Assembly (NCBI RefSeq): GCF_000745475.1
Contig: NZ_JQJJ01000009.1
Location: 1-64,000 of the forward strand
Source of the DNA: Allobosea sp. UNC402CLCol
GTDB taxonomy: Bacteria > Pseudomonadota > Alphaproteobacteria > Rhizobiales > Beijerinckiaceae
Direction of reading: 5' to 3'
Length of the DNA stretch: 64,000 nt
This document shows, in pieces, positions 55,371-63,723 of this stretch (its first letter is position 1; every line of letters starts with the position of its first letter). A model generated the notes under the pieces. The model was not told the origin of the DNA. It did no database searches and saw nothing but the letters and a program-made list of their open reading frames with translations. The position numbers and the translations under genes are program-made.

Positions 55371-56290
55371 TGATAGACGCGCGCCAGCATCCGGTCCTGA
55401 GTCTGCGCGATGCGCTGCAGCTTCGAGATCGCGCTCGGGCTCAGGCGCAGCATGCAGTCGGTCCAGATCTGGCCGAGATGGGACAATTCCTCGCGCAGAT
55501 CGCCGGCACGGCGGTTGAAGGCCCTGAAGAGAGCCGTCCTGGCGGCGTGGATCGGCAGGGTATCGGTGCAGTACTTGCGGATCCAGGCCTCGCCGGTCCC
55601 GGTCGGCACGACGGCCTCGAGCCCGCCGGCCTCCATGAAGGCCTCGGCGCTCATTTCCTCGCCGGACATCAGCAGCTTCTCCGCCGCGCGCGGGCCCATC
55701 CGCCGCGACAGGATCGCTACGGCCGTGATCGGGAAATGGTTGAACTTGATCTCCGGATAGACGAACGAGGCCTGTTCCTCGGCGATCATGACGTTGCATG
55801 AACGCGGCGCGTCGATGCCGCCGCCGATCGCCTTGGCATGGATCGTCGACAGCGTCACCACGAGCCCGTTCAGGCCGCCGGTGTTCCAGATCGCGCCCTC
55901 GGCCGAGAGGCGCGCATATTCCGCCAGCGCTGCGCGGTCGTTCTTCGCCAGGCAATCCAGGTAGAAGTCGAGATCGCCGCCCAGCGTGAAGAAGGGGCCG
56001 GTTCCGCGGAAGGCGAGGAAGCGCACCGGTGCACGGTGATACTGGTCGGGCGCGCCCCAGAGCGCGACGATCGCGCTCTGGATCTTCACCAGGCTGTCGA
56101 GCAACTGCAGCGTGAAGACTGGTTTCAGCTCGGGTCGGATCGTCACCCAGAGCGTTTTGATCGCCGATTCATAGGCGATTTCCACCTCTGGCAGAAATCC
56201 CGCCTTGTAACGAATGGCGTCGATCACCTCGCAGCTCTCGATGAGCGCAGAGCCGGCATGATCTCCATTCATCGTGAAGGACTCGAGCAT
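55349..56290 (-). CDS. RpfF-like crotonase-fold protein (putative DSF-type synthase)
   Basis: 313 residues of the enoyl-CoA hydratase superfamily that follow RpfF rather than ordinary crotonases. FFTLGGDLDFYLDCL, AKAIGGGIDAPRSCNVMIAE and VYPEIKFNHFPITAVAILSR match RpfF blocks, and the C-terminal LGQIWTDCMLRLSPSAISKL matches the RpfF tail. RpfF makes cis-2-unsaturated fatty acid signals. Of its two catalytic Glu, the second is kept (E180) and the first is Asp (D160), with exact 20-residue spacing. Activity is thus plausible but uncertain. GGGGA precedes the ATG. It is followed by a c-di-GMP enzyme gene. Confidence 0.82.
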   Translation of the reverse strand: MLESFTMNGDHAGSALIESCEVIDAIRYKAGFLPEVEIAYESAIKTLWVTIRPELKPVFTLQLLDSLVKIQSAIVALWGAPDQYHRAPVRFLAFRGTGPFFTLGGDLDFYLDCLAKNDRAALAEYARLSAEGAIWNTGGLNGLVVTLSTIHAKAIGGGIDAPRSCNVMIAEEQASFVYPEIKFNHFPITAVAILSRRMGPRAAEKLLMSGEEMSAEAFMEAGGLEAVVPTGTGEAWIRKYCTDTLPIHAARTALFRAFNRRAGDLREELSHLGQIWTDCMLRLSPSAISKLQRIAQTQDRMLARVYQRQAETA

Positions 56291-56357
56291 GACGCAATCC
56301 CCGCAATATCGACATAGTCAGGGTAAACGAGCTTAACAAACTGTAAACGCATTCCGG

Positions 56358-56387
56358 CGGAAATGGTTAATTTCATTAATATTTCCG
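56358..56387. promoter_or_regulatory. Nested AT-rich palindrome upstream of the rpfF-like gene
   Basis: CGGAAAT (56358-56364) and ATTTCCG (56381-56387) enclose a second inverted repeat TTAAT-TTC-ATTAA (56367-56379). The site lies 68-97 bases upstream of the start codon at 56290 in an otherwise AT-rich promoter region. It looks like an operator for a dimeric regulator. Confidence 0.45.
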
Positions 56388-56743
56388 ATTTACCTATCGT
56401 CATGGTTTCCCTCGGATGCGCGTCTGTCGCGTCCATCCGGCAAAAAACGGGCCTCGGAGCTCGGCCAAAGATCGCGCAATAAAATTGCGAGATTTGTTGA
56501 TTAAGGGGCTAAAAATGGTTTCGTTGCGGCTGTCTGCGAAACCTTCGGGCGCGCCCGATTGCAGCGAGCGCGCGGCTGTCCATGCATTGTCACGGAACGG
56601 CACGGAACCGGCGCCGCCATGGCACAGCTGCGTCCCACGGCCCGCTTCGCGGCCGCGCTTGTCCGCGGCCGGCTGTCCGGCTAACCATGATGCCGCGAAT
56701 TCGCCGCGTTCCCGCGTTCAAACACCGATGCCGAGTTGATGCC
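56388..56743. other. Gene-free region upstream of the murA operon
   Basis: I see no supportable gene. The AT-rich part up to about 56520 probably contains promoters for the minus-strand rpfF-like gene and the plus-strand murA group. Open frames on the plus strand here have no family features. Confidence 0.4.
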
Positions 56744-56905
56744 GTGACTCGCCAGACCGCCGACGACGAGAAGCAGGCGCGCCTTGCCGCCGCCCTTCGC
56801 GAGAACCTGAAGCGCCGCAAGGCGCAGGCTCGCGCTCGCCGTGTGGAGGAGGCGCAAGCGCATGAACCGGCGCCGCCAGCTCAGGCCGACACTCCGCGGA
56901 CCTGA
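56744..56905 (+). CDS. Very small conserved protein upstream of murA
   Basis: 53 residues from a GTG at 56744: highly charged and helical, with the core [20 protein letters not shown] and an Ala/Pro-rich tail. I recall nearly the same short sequence directly upstream of murA in many Hyphomicrobiales, which supports it as a real gene. Function is unknown; the basic helix could bind RNA or membrane. It ends 59 bases before the murA start and is probably in the same transcript. Confidence 0.7.
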   Translation: MTRQTADDEKQARLAAALRENLKRRKAQARARRVEEAQAHEPAPPAQADTPRT

Positions 56906-56964
56906 TTTTCCCGATTTCCACGCGCCGCGGGCCCTTGACCCCGCCGGCCGAGCAGGACCTGACG

Positions 56965-58254
56965 ATGGACAAGATCCGCATCACCGGCGGCCAGCGCCTC
57001 AATGGCGCCATCCCGATTTCCGGCGCCAAGAACGCCGCCCTGCCGCTCATGATCGCGAGCCTGCTGACGGACGAGACGCTGACGCTGACCAATGTCCCGC
57101 GTCTGTCCGACGTCACCGCCCTGTCGCGCATCCTCTCCAACCACGGCGTCGACCGCACCGTCGCCGGCAAGCGCATCGGCCAGTCGGCCGAGACCGGTCA
57201 GACGATCTCGCTGACCGCGCGCCAGATCGTCGACACCTGCGCGCCCTACGAGCTGGTCTCGACCATGCGGGCGAGCTTCTGGGTCATCGCGCCGATCCTG
57301 GCGCGCATGGGCGAGGCCAAGATTTCGCTGCCGGGCGGCTGCGCCATCGGCACCCGCCCCGTCGACCTGCTGCTGATGGCGCTGGAGAAGCTCGGCGCCG
57401 AGATCGTGATCGAGAACGGCTATGCGCTGGCGCGGGCGCCGAAGGGGCTGAAGGGCGGCGAGATCGTCTTCCCGAAGGTGACGGTCGGCGGCACGCATAC
57501 CGCGCTGATGGGCGCCGTCCTCGCAGAGGGCACGACCGTGATCGAGAACGCGGCGCGTGAGCCCGAGGTCACCGATCTCGCGGCCTGCCTCGTCAAGATG
57601 GGCGCTAAGATCGAGGGGGCGGGGACCTCGCGGATCGTCGTCACCGGCGTTTCACGCCTGGGCGGCGCCCACCACGCCGTCCTGCCGGATCGCATCGAGA
57701 CCGGCACCTATGCCATGGCCGTCGCCATGACCGGCGGCGATGTCATGCTCGAGGGTGCCCGCGCCGATCTGCTCCAATCGGCGCTCGACGCGCTGGTGAG
57801 GGCCGGCGTCGATATCAGCGAGACGAACGAGGGCATCCGCGTGCGCCGCAACGGCCACGGCATCGATGCCGTCGATGTCGATACCGATCCCTTCCCCGGC
57901 TTCCCGACCGATCTGCAGGCGCAGTTCATGGCGCTGATGACCAAGGCCAAGGGCACCTCGCGCATCCGCGAAACCATCTTCGAGAACCGCTTCATGCATG
58001 TGCAGGAGCTCGCCCGCCTCGGTGCCAGGATCCGGCTCGACGGCGATGTCGCCCATGTCGAGGGCGTCCGGAAGCTGACCGGCGCGCCGGTGATGGCGAC
58101 CGATCTGCGCGCCTCGGTCTCGCTCGTGATCGGCGGTCTCGCCGCCGAGGGCGACACCACGATCAACCGGGTCTATCACCTCGATCGCGGCTTCGAAGCG
58201 CTGGAGGCCAAGCTCGGCCGTTGCGGCGCCGTCGTCGAGCGCATCAGCAGCTGA
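56965..58254 (+). CDS. murA: UDP-N-acetylglucosamine 1-carboxyvinyltransferase
   Basis: 429 residues from the ATG at 56965 ([20 protein letters not shown]). It adds enolpyruvate from PEP to UDP-GlcNAc, the first committed step of peptidoglycan synthesis. The reactive Cys that fosfomycin alkylates is kept in [39 protein letters not shown] and [12 protein letters not shown] are further MurA blocks. An in-frame TTG at 56935 is an unlikely earlier start. Confidence 0.97.
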   Translation: MDKIRITGGQRLNGAIPISGAKNAALPLMIASLLTDETLTLTNVPRLSDVTALSRILSNHGVDRTVAGKRIGQSAETGQTISLTARQIVDTCAPYELVSTMRASFWVIAPILARMGEAKISLPGGCAIGTRPVDLLLMALEKLGAEIVIENGYALARAPKGLKGGEIVFPKVTVGGTHTALMGAVLAEGTTVIENAAREPEVTDLAACLVKMGAKIEGAGTSRIVVTGVSRLGGAHHAVLPDRIETGTYAMAVAMTGGDVMLEGARADLLQSALDALVRAGVDISETNEGIRVRRNGHGIDAVDVDTDPFPGFPTDLQAQFMALMTKAKGTSRIRETIFENRFMHVQELARLGARIRLDGDVAHVEGVRKLTGAPVMATDLRASVSLVIGGLAAEGDTTINRVYHLDRGFEALEAKLGRCGAVVERISS

Positions 58255-58313
58255 TTGCGGGCTCCCGATTTTAGGTTGTTGATTTTCTTGAGGCGGCTCG
58301 TCAGAACAATCTG

Positions 58314-58757
58314 ATGTCTGACGATGCCGCCGAACCGCTGAAGCTCGTCGCGCTCGACGCCGACGACCTCGCCATTGTCTCCGCCCATCTTCAGGATGCG
58401 GTGCTGAAGACGGCAGATATCGTCTATCTGCCGTCCGAGAAGCGCTTCGCCCTCGCGGCGCGCCGCTTCGACTGGGAGGGCGCGGCGCATGGCAAGCGTC
58501 GCCGCCGGCTGGCCGCCCTGCATTTCGACCGCGTGCTCGCCGTCCGCAGCGCCAGGCTCGATCAGGCAGAGCCCGGCAAGGTGTTGAACCTGCTGGCGAT
58601 TACCTTCGACCATAGCGCGGAGCCTGCCGGCGACGTGACGCTGCACTTCTCGGAAGGCGCGGCGATCCGGCTCTCCGTCGAATGCGTCGAGGCCCAGATG
58701 AAGGATCTCGGCCCGGTCTGGGAAGCGGTGGCGACGCCTGGCCATCCCGACACCTGA
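58314..58757 (+). CDS. DUF2948 family protein
   Basis: 147 residues: LKLVALDADDLAIVSAHLQD, ADIVYLPSEKRFALAARRFD and LSVECVEAQMKDLGPVW identify the alphaproteobacterial DUF2948 family, which is usually found between murA and hisD as here. It is cytosolic and of unknown function. It starts 59 bases after murA. A palindromic repeat separates it from hisD. Confidence 0.9.
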   Translation: MSDDAAEPLKLVALDADDLAIVSAHLQDAVLKTADIVYLPSEKRFALAARRFDWEGAAHGKRRRRLAALHFDRVLAVRSARLDQAEPGKVLNLLAITFDHSAEPAGDVTLHFSEGAAIRLSVECVEAQMKDLGPVWEAVATPGHPDT

Positions 58758-58818
58758 GCGCGCCGCTTTTCCTCCGGCGACAACTTTAATCGCCGCCACC
58801 CTTCGTCTAAAGAACGCG

Positions 58819-58859
58819 CGTCATCCCGGACAAGCGGCTTCGGCCGCCCTGGGATGACG
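58819..58859. repeat. Palindromic repeat / hairpin before hisD
   Basis: Outer arms CGTCATCCC and GGGATGACG and inner arms GCGGC-TTCG-GCCGC fold into one strong two-part hairpin with a UUCG tetraloop. It resembles the outer sequence of the element at 3265-3406 (GTCATTCC) and is probably a related dispersed repeat. It may also end the DUF2948 message. Confidence 0.6.
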
Positions 58860-58919
58860 GTTGCTGGTTCGGCTTTTTCCCCGGAAGCGCGGTCCGGTCT
58901 GCCAATAGCGAGGATATCC

Positions 58920-60212
58920 ATGCCGATCAGGCTCGACGACCGCGATGCGCGCTTTGCCGAGGGCTTCGCGGCACTGCTTTCCGCCAAGCGCGAGGTCTCC
59001 GAGGAGGTCGATCGCGTTGCCGCCGACATCATCGCCGAGGTCCGCGCCAGGGGCGATGCGGCGCTGATCGCCTATACCAGCCGCTTCGATGCCCTCGATC
59101 TGGCGCCGCGGACGCTGCGTGTCAGCGAAGCCGAGATCGACGCTGCCGTCGCGGCCTGCTCGCCGGAGCTGCTCGAAGCGCTGGAAACGGCGCGTGCGCG
59201 CATCGAGACCTATCACCGCCGTCAGAAGCCCGAAGACTCCTGGGTGAAGGACGAGGCCGGCGTCGAGAGCGGCTGGCGCTGGAGCGCCATCGAGGCCGTC
59301 GGCCTCTATGTGCCGGGCGGCACGGCGAGCTACCCCTCCTCGGTTCTGATGAACGCGATCCCCGCCAAGGTCGCCGGCGTGCCGCGCATCGTCATGGTCG
59401 CGCCGACGCCGCGCGGCGAGACCAACCCGCTCGTCCTCGCAGCGGCCCGGCTCGCCGGCATCGACGAGGTCTACCGCATCGGCGGCGCGCAGGCCGTCGC
59501 GGCGCTGGCCCATGGCACGGAAACGATCGCGCCCGTCGCCAAGATCGTCGGCCCCGGCAATGCCTATGTCGCGGCCGCCAAGCGCCGCGTCTTCGGCCAG
59601 GTCGGCATCGACATGATCGCCGGCCCCTCCGAAGTCCTCGTCATCGCCGACCGGACCGCCAATCCCGACTGGATCGCCGCCGATCTTCTGGCGCAGGCCG
59701 AGCACGACGTTTCCGCCCAGTCGATCCTGATGACCGACGATGCCGCGCTCGCCGCCGAGGTGGAGAAGGCCGTCGCGGCCCAGCTCGCGACGCTGCCGCG
59801 CGCCGGGATCGCCGGAAAGAGCTGGCAGGATTTTGGCGCGATCCTGCTCGTTGCCGATCTGGAGGCGGCCGTGCCGCTGGTCGACCGCCTCGCGCCGGAG
59901 CATCTCGAGATTCTCACCGAACATCCCGAGCATCTTGCCGGCCTCATCCGCAATGCCGGCGCGATCTTTCTCGGCGGTCATACGCCCGAGGCGATCGGCG
60001 ATTATGTCGGCGGCCCCAACCATGTGCTGCCGACCGCCCGCTCGGCCCGCTTTTCATCCGGCCTCGGCGTCGGCGATTTCATGAAGCGCACCTCGCTGCT
60101 GAAATGCGGGCCGGAGGGGCTGCGCAGGCTCGCACCCGCCGCCACGCAATTGGCCGAAGCGGAGGGCTTGCAGGCGCATGGCCGTTCCGTGACGATCAGG
60201 CTCAATCTATAG
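58920..60212 (+). CDS. hisD: Histidinol dehydrogenase
   Basis: 430 residues from the ATG at 58920, with GAGGA 6 bases upstream. The Zn2+-dependent NAD enzyme oxidises L-histidinol to histidine in two steps. Motifs: GLYVPGGTASYPSSVLMN, IVGPGNAYVAAAKRRVFG, DMIAGPSEVLVIAD, LLAQAEHDVSAQS (zinc site) and RLAPEHLEILTEHPE with the catalytic Glu/His. It starts the conserved hisD-UPF0262-phosphatase series. Confidence 0.97.
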   Translation: MPIRLDDRDARFAEGFAALLSAKREVSEEVDRVAADIIAEVRARGDAALIAYTSRFDALDLAPRTLRVSEAEIDAAVAACSPELLEALETARARIETYHRRQKPEDSWVKDEAGVESGWRWSAIEAVGLYVPGGTASYPSSVLMNAIPAKVAGVPRIVMVAPTPRGETNPLVLAAARLAGIDEVYRIGGAQAVAALAHGTETIAPVAKIVGPGNAYVAAAKRRVFGQVGIDMIAGPSEVLVIADRTANPDWIAADLLAQAEHDVSAQSILMTDDAALAAEVEKAVAAQLATLPRAGIAGKSWQDFGAILLVADLEAAVPLVDRLAPEHLEILTEHPEHLAGLIRNAGAIFLGGHTPEAIGDYVGGPNHVLPTARSARFSSGLGVGDFMKRTSLLKCGPEGLRRLAPAATQLAEAEGLQAHGRSVTIRLNL

Positions 60213-60260
60213 AGACGGATTCGGTCGGATTGAATCGGCCTGATCGGTGAATCCGTCTCT
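60211..60260 (+). terminator. Long stem-loop at the hisD stop codon
   Basis: AGAGACGGATTC (60211-60222) and GAATCCGTCTCT (60249-60260) are perfect 12-bp complements. The left arm starts inside the hisD stop codon. No long T-tract follows, so it may be a weak terminator or an mRNA-stabilising structure. Confidence 0.5.
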
Positions 60261-60285
60261 CGATGTTTGATAGAGAAAGCGTGAT

Positions 60286-60314
60286 CCGGTCAGATCGCAT
60301 GGCAATCTGACCGG
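60286..60314 (+). other. Second stem-loop in the leader of the UPF0262 gene
   Basis: CCGGTCAGAT and ATCTGACCGG form a perfect 10-bp stem with a 9-base loop, 50 bases before the start at 60364. With the preceding hairpin it makes this short intergenic region strongly structured. Confidence 0.45.
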
Positions 60315-60363
60315 CGCATTCTTTCGGCGCTGCCGAAAGGGCCGTGCCGTAACAGGAGGAGCG

Positions 60364-60852
60364 ATGTCGGCCGTCCCGTCTTCGGAAAAGCAGTCCCTCG
60401 TCGGCGTCACCCTCGATGAATCCTCGCTCGGGCGCGGCTCGCCCGATCAGGAGCACGAGCGCGCCATCGCGATCTACGATCTGATCGAGCGCAACCGCTT
60501 CAACGTACCGGGTCATGAGGGCGGGCCCTACCTCGCCCATCTCGCGCTGGTCGAGCGCCGCCTCGTCTTCGACATCAAGGAGTCGGACGGGTCTGCGGTC
60601 GTCACGCACCATCTCTCGCTCAGCCCGTTCCGGCGCATCGTCAAGGACTACGAGCTGATCTGCGAGAGCTACTATGCCGCGATCCGCACCCAGACGCCCG
60701 AGCAGATCGAGGCGATCGACATGGGCCGCCGCGGCCTGCACGACGAGGCGGCGGCCATCCTCGTCGATCGTTTGTCGAACAAGGTGGAGATCGACTTCGA
60801 TACCGCCCGGCGCCTGTTCACGCTGATCTATGCGCTGCACTGGAAAGGCTGA
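60364..60852 (+). CDS. UPF0262 family protein
   Basis: 162 residues. [35 protein letters not shown] and [19 protein letters not shown] identify UPF0262, a family confined to alphaproteobacteria and of unknown function. AGGAGG lies 2 bases before the ATG, slightly tight but strong. It follows hisD and precedes the low-molecular-weight phosphatase, as in related genomes. Confidence 0.93.
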   Translation: MSAVPSSEKQSLVGVTLDESSLGRGSPDQEHERAIAIYDLIERNRFNVPGHEGGPYLAHLALVERRLVFDIKESDGSAVVTHHLSLSPFRRIVKDYELICESYYAAIRTQTPEQIEAIDMGRRGLHDEAAAILVDRLSNKVEIDFDTARRLFTLIYALHWKG

Positions 60853-60857
60853 CGCGC

Positions 60858-61364
60858 TTGGAGCAGAAAGCATTTTCGAGCGAAGTGGCTACCGGTTCGC
60901 CTGAAGAAAATGCGCCGAATGCATGGACCGCTCCGCGCAAGGTCCAGAGCGTGCTCTTCATGTGCGCGATGAACGCCGTGCGCTCGCCGATGGCGGAAGC
61001 CCTGGCCAAGCATTTCTTCGGCAAGTCGATCTACGTCCAGTCGGCCGGTGCGCGGAAGGGAGAGGTCGATGGCTTCGCCCGGGAGGTTCTCGACGAGATC
61101 GGCATCGATCTCAGCCGCCACAAGCCGAAATCGGTGGAGGAGCTGGAGGAATGGGAGGGGCTCAATTTCGACCTCATCGTGTCGCTCTCGCCGGAGGCTC
61201 ACCACAGGGCTCTGGAGCTGACCCGGACGCTGGCGGCCGAGGTCGAATACTGGCCGACCATGGACCCCACCCTCGTCCAGGGCTCGCGCGAGCAGAAACT
61301 CGACGCCTATCGTGACCTGCGTGACGGATTGACCCGGCGCATCAAGGAAAGGCTCAGGAGCTGA
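60858..61364 (+). CDS. Low-molecular-weight protein tyrosine phosphatase / arsenate reductase-like
   Basis: 168 residues. The P-loop CAMNAVRS fits C-x5-R-S, and the general-acid Asp is in EYWPTMDPTL. The fold is that of LMW-PTP and ArsC, and the true substrate is unknown. The start is unusual: a TTG at 60858 only 5 bases after the UPF0262 stop, with no in-frame ATG before the P-loop. Residues 2-20 (EQKAFSSEVATGSPEENAP) are encoded by a palindromic repeat (60870-60913), so the native N-terminus may begin nearer VQSVLFMCAMN. Confidence 0.9.
   Translation: MEQKAFSSEVATGSPEENAPNAWTAPRKVQSVLFMCAMNAVRSPMAEALAKHFFGKSIYVQSAGARKGEVDGFAREVLDEIGIDLSRHKPKSVEELEEWEGLNFDLIVSLSPEAHHRALELTRTLAAEVEYWPTMDPTLVQGSREQKLDAYRDLRDGLTRRIKERLRS
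60870..60913. repeat. Palindromic repeat inside the phosphatase reading frame
   Basis: GCATTTTC (60870-60877) and GAAAATGC (60906-60913) enclose GCGAA/TTCGC arms (60880-60900). I recall 'GAGCGAAGTGG..ACCGGTTCGC' as a common dispersed intergenic repeat in Hyphomicrobiales. Here it overlaps the first codons of a gene. Confidence 0.65.
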
Positions 61365-61369
61365 GGGCG

Positions 61370-63091
61370 TTACCGCACCAGCACCGCCCCGCCGCAGCGC
61401 ACGCCCGTCACCCAGCTATCGGCCTGGCCGAGCCCGATGCCGAGCGTGCCGAGAACGCCGTTGAGCAACTGGTCGAGCGGCGTCACGGCCTTGCCGACGA
61501 TGCCGCTGACCAGCCCGTCGAGCCCGGGCAGGCCGATGCCCAGGCCCAGCGCCTCGACCCGCAATTCGAGATCGCCGACGAGTCGGCCGAGCAGCGTCGC
61601 GACGAAATCCTGGGTCGAGGTCGTCTTCTTGTCGCCGCGCAGGATCTCGGCATAGCTGAAATTGACCGGCGTCTCGGCGAGATTGGTCATCGTGACATGG
61701 GCGCGGGCGCTGACCTTGGCGAGACCGGCGACGTTGACCAGCGTCGCGGCCGGCGGGTTGGGCGCGGTGCTGAAATTGTTGAACTCGGTCATCGAGACCT
61801 GGCCGATCCAGGCATCGACCAGCGCCGGCCTCACCCCCAGCGTCACGCGCGAGGTCGAGACGTCGCCGGGCGAGCACTGCACCGCGTTGAGCTTCGCGGT
61901 CGCGGCGGCGAGTTCCAGATAGACCGGCAGCCGCACGAGCGAGGCGGCGCCCGAGCCGATGAGGTCGACGGTCAGCAGCAGGCGGGTCTGCGCCGTATGG
62001 ACGCTCGATCCCGTCCGGCCGACCCGGACCATCGGGCTGCCGACCGGCCGCTCGCCGATGCCGAGCTTGAGGTTGATCGCGGCGATGCCCGGCAGGTTGA
62101 GCGCAAGTCCGACATCGATCTGGCGCTTGCCATTGGCGATCTGCGCCACCGCCGAGACGATGTCGAGCGCCGAGACGGACGCCGCGAGCGGCTTCGGGCC
62201 CGAGGCGGGCCGGTCGCCGGCCGGGCCGAAGGAGACGAGCTGGGACAGGTCGACCGGCAACCCGCTGGCGGCGACCGAGGCGAGCTTGCCCAGCGCGGCG
62301 GTGGCGGTGCCGCTGCGCGCGTCGTTGTCGCGCGAGGCGTCGACGATCGCGGAGAGCACGTCGCCGAGCCGCGCATTGGCCTTCAGCACGTCGTCATAGC
62401 TGGCCGCGGTGAGGTTGAGCCGCGTCGCCAGATGTTTCGAGAAATCGAAGAGATCGACCCGCGCCTTGATCAGCGCTTCATAGTCCATCACCGACAGCGA
62501 GACGCCGCCGCCGAGCAGGCTGCTCAGCAGACCGTTGAGCAAGCCGCCCTCGAGCTTGACGAGGCGCGAGCCGATCGCGAAGGAGGCCTGCGCATCCTGA
62601 TAGGCGATGGCGCTGCTGCCGATCGGCACCTCGCCCGTATCGAGGCTCGCCTGGATCGGCGCCACCTTGGTGCCGGGCTCCGGCTTCGTCGTGGTGGAGG
62701 CGGCCAAGGCGCGCCCGAGCAGCAGCGGCGTCGTCATCCGCATGTCGATCCTGACGGCGTTCGCCGTGGCGGCCGGCCCCGACACGAAGCGGTCTTCGGC
62801 AGCCTTGGCCGGGTCGGGGGTATAGACGCCCGGCTGGATGGCCCGGATGTTGCCGTTCTGGAAGCCGTTCTGCGTCACGCTCGCCTGTGCGGCTGCCTGC
62901 GCCCGGGGGATGTCGCTCGCCGCGGCCAGCGCCGCGAGGTCGTTTGCCGTCTGCAGCCTGCGCTTTTCGTAGAAGAAGCTGCCGACATCCACCGCCATCG
63001 CCCCGAAGCCCAGCAGGGCGACCAGCGAGAAGGCGAAGAGGATGGCGGTGGCGCCGCGCTCGTCGCTTGCGAAATTCCGGAATTTGCGCAT
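61370..63091 (-). CDS. TadG-family pilus assembly protein
   Basis: 573 residues with the TadE/TadG-type N-terminus: basic RKFRNFASDERGATAIL, then a single membrane anchor (about 17-38) with FFYEKRRLQTANDLAALAAA after it. The long C-terminal region is secreted, Ala/Gly/Leu rich and contains LNGLLSSLLGGGVSLSVMDY and LLNGVLGTLGIGLG. There is a Cys pair near the end (QCSPG and VRCGG). TadG-like proteins are pseudopilins or accessory proteins of the Flp/Tad pilus. No VWA motif was recognised. The TadE-like gene is 31 bases upstream, so both are in one operon. Confidence 0.85.
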   Translation of the reverse strand: MRKFRNFASDERGATAILFAFSLVALLGFGAMAVDVGSFFYEKRRLQTANDLAALAAASDIPRAQAAAQASVTQNGFQNGNIRAIQPGVYTPDPAKAAEDRFVSGPAATANAVRIDMRMTTPLLLGRALAASTTTKPEPGTKVAPIQASLDTGEVPIGSSAIAYQDAQASFAIGSRLVKLEGGLLNGLLSSLLGGGVSLSVMDYEALIKARVDLFDFSKHLATRLNLTAASYDDVLKANARLGDVLSAIVDASRDNDARSGTATAALGKLASVAASGLPVDLSQLVSFGPAGDRPASGPKPLAASVSALDIVSAVAQIANGKRQIDVGLALNLPGIAAINLKLGIGERPVGSPMVRVGRTGSSVHTAQTRLLLTVDLIGSGAASLVRLPVYLELAAATAKLNAVQCSPGDVSTSRVTLGVRPALVDAWIGQVSMTEFNNFSTAPNPPAATLVNVAGLAKVSARAHVTMTNLAETPVNFSYAEILRGDKKTTSTQDFVATLLGRLVGDLELRVEALGLGIGLPGLDGLVSGIVGKAVTPLDQLLNGVLGTLGIGLGQADSWVTGVRCGGAVLVR

Positions 63092-63122
63092 ATCGAGGCC
63101 TCCCCAGCCCGAAATGACGAAT

Positions 63123-63551
63123 TCAGTAGCCGCCGCGTTGCACCACCGCGCGGCGTTCGATCAGAGGGGGCGGCAGCGCTGCCAGCCGGCTGAGCTGGTC
63201 GTAGACCGTGCCGCTCATGTCGTAGCTGACCGCGATCTCGAAGCTTTGCTGCTGTGGCCCGGTCTGGCTTGTGCGGACCTTCAGCTTCGACGGGTCGATG
63301 AAGGCATAGGCCTGGGCGTTGGCCGCGACGTAGTCCTTCGCGATCTGGGCCCTTTCGGTATCGCTCAGCCCCGCCACGGAAGAACGGGCCGCCTCGGCCG
63401 CGATCTGTTGAATACTGTGATAGATGCCGAAGACGTAGCCGTAGCCCATGATGCCGAAGAGCAGGATCAGCAGCACCGGCGCGACGAAGGCGAACTCGAT
63501 GGCGCTCGTCCCGCCTTCGTCCCTTGTCAAACGTTCTAGCGAAGCAGCCAT
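63123..63551 (-). CDS. TadE-like pilus assembly protein
   Basis: 142 residues. The N-terminal RDEGGTSAIEFAFVAPVLLIL is the typical TadE prepilin-like segment (cleavable or anchor helix, about 15-40), with the conserved Glu of pseudopilins. The periplasmic part ends with a predicted beta-rich region (FEIAVSYDMSGTVYDQ). It is first in the operon with the TadG-like gene. The AT-rich region 63552-63660 should carry its promoter. Confidence 0.88.
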   Translation of the reverse strand: MAASLERLTRDEGGTSAIEFAFVAPVLLILLFGIMGYGYVFGIYHSIQQIAAEAARSSVAGLSDTERAQIAKDYVAANAQAYAFIDPSKLKVRTSQTGPQQQSFEIAVSYDMSGTVYDQLSRLAALPPPLIERRAVVQRGGY

Positions 63552-63723
63552 AGGAGAGCTCCAGCAAAGATCGCTCTCATAGGTTGTATTTTTCGCGTTT
63601 ATGAACCCTTAACAGGCGGATTTAAGCGGGATTTTGCTTGGTGAAAGATTTTGAACTTAAGTAAAATTTTACCGGGTTGCCGTTGCGTGGAGCGTGTTGC
63701 TTGCGCCCGGAAATGCCACGCCC

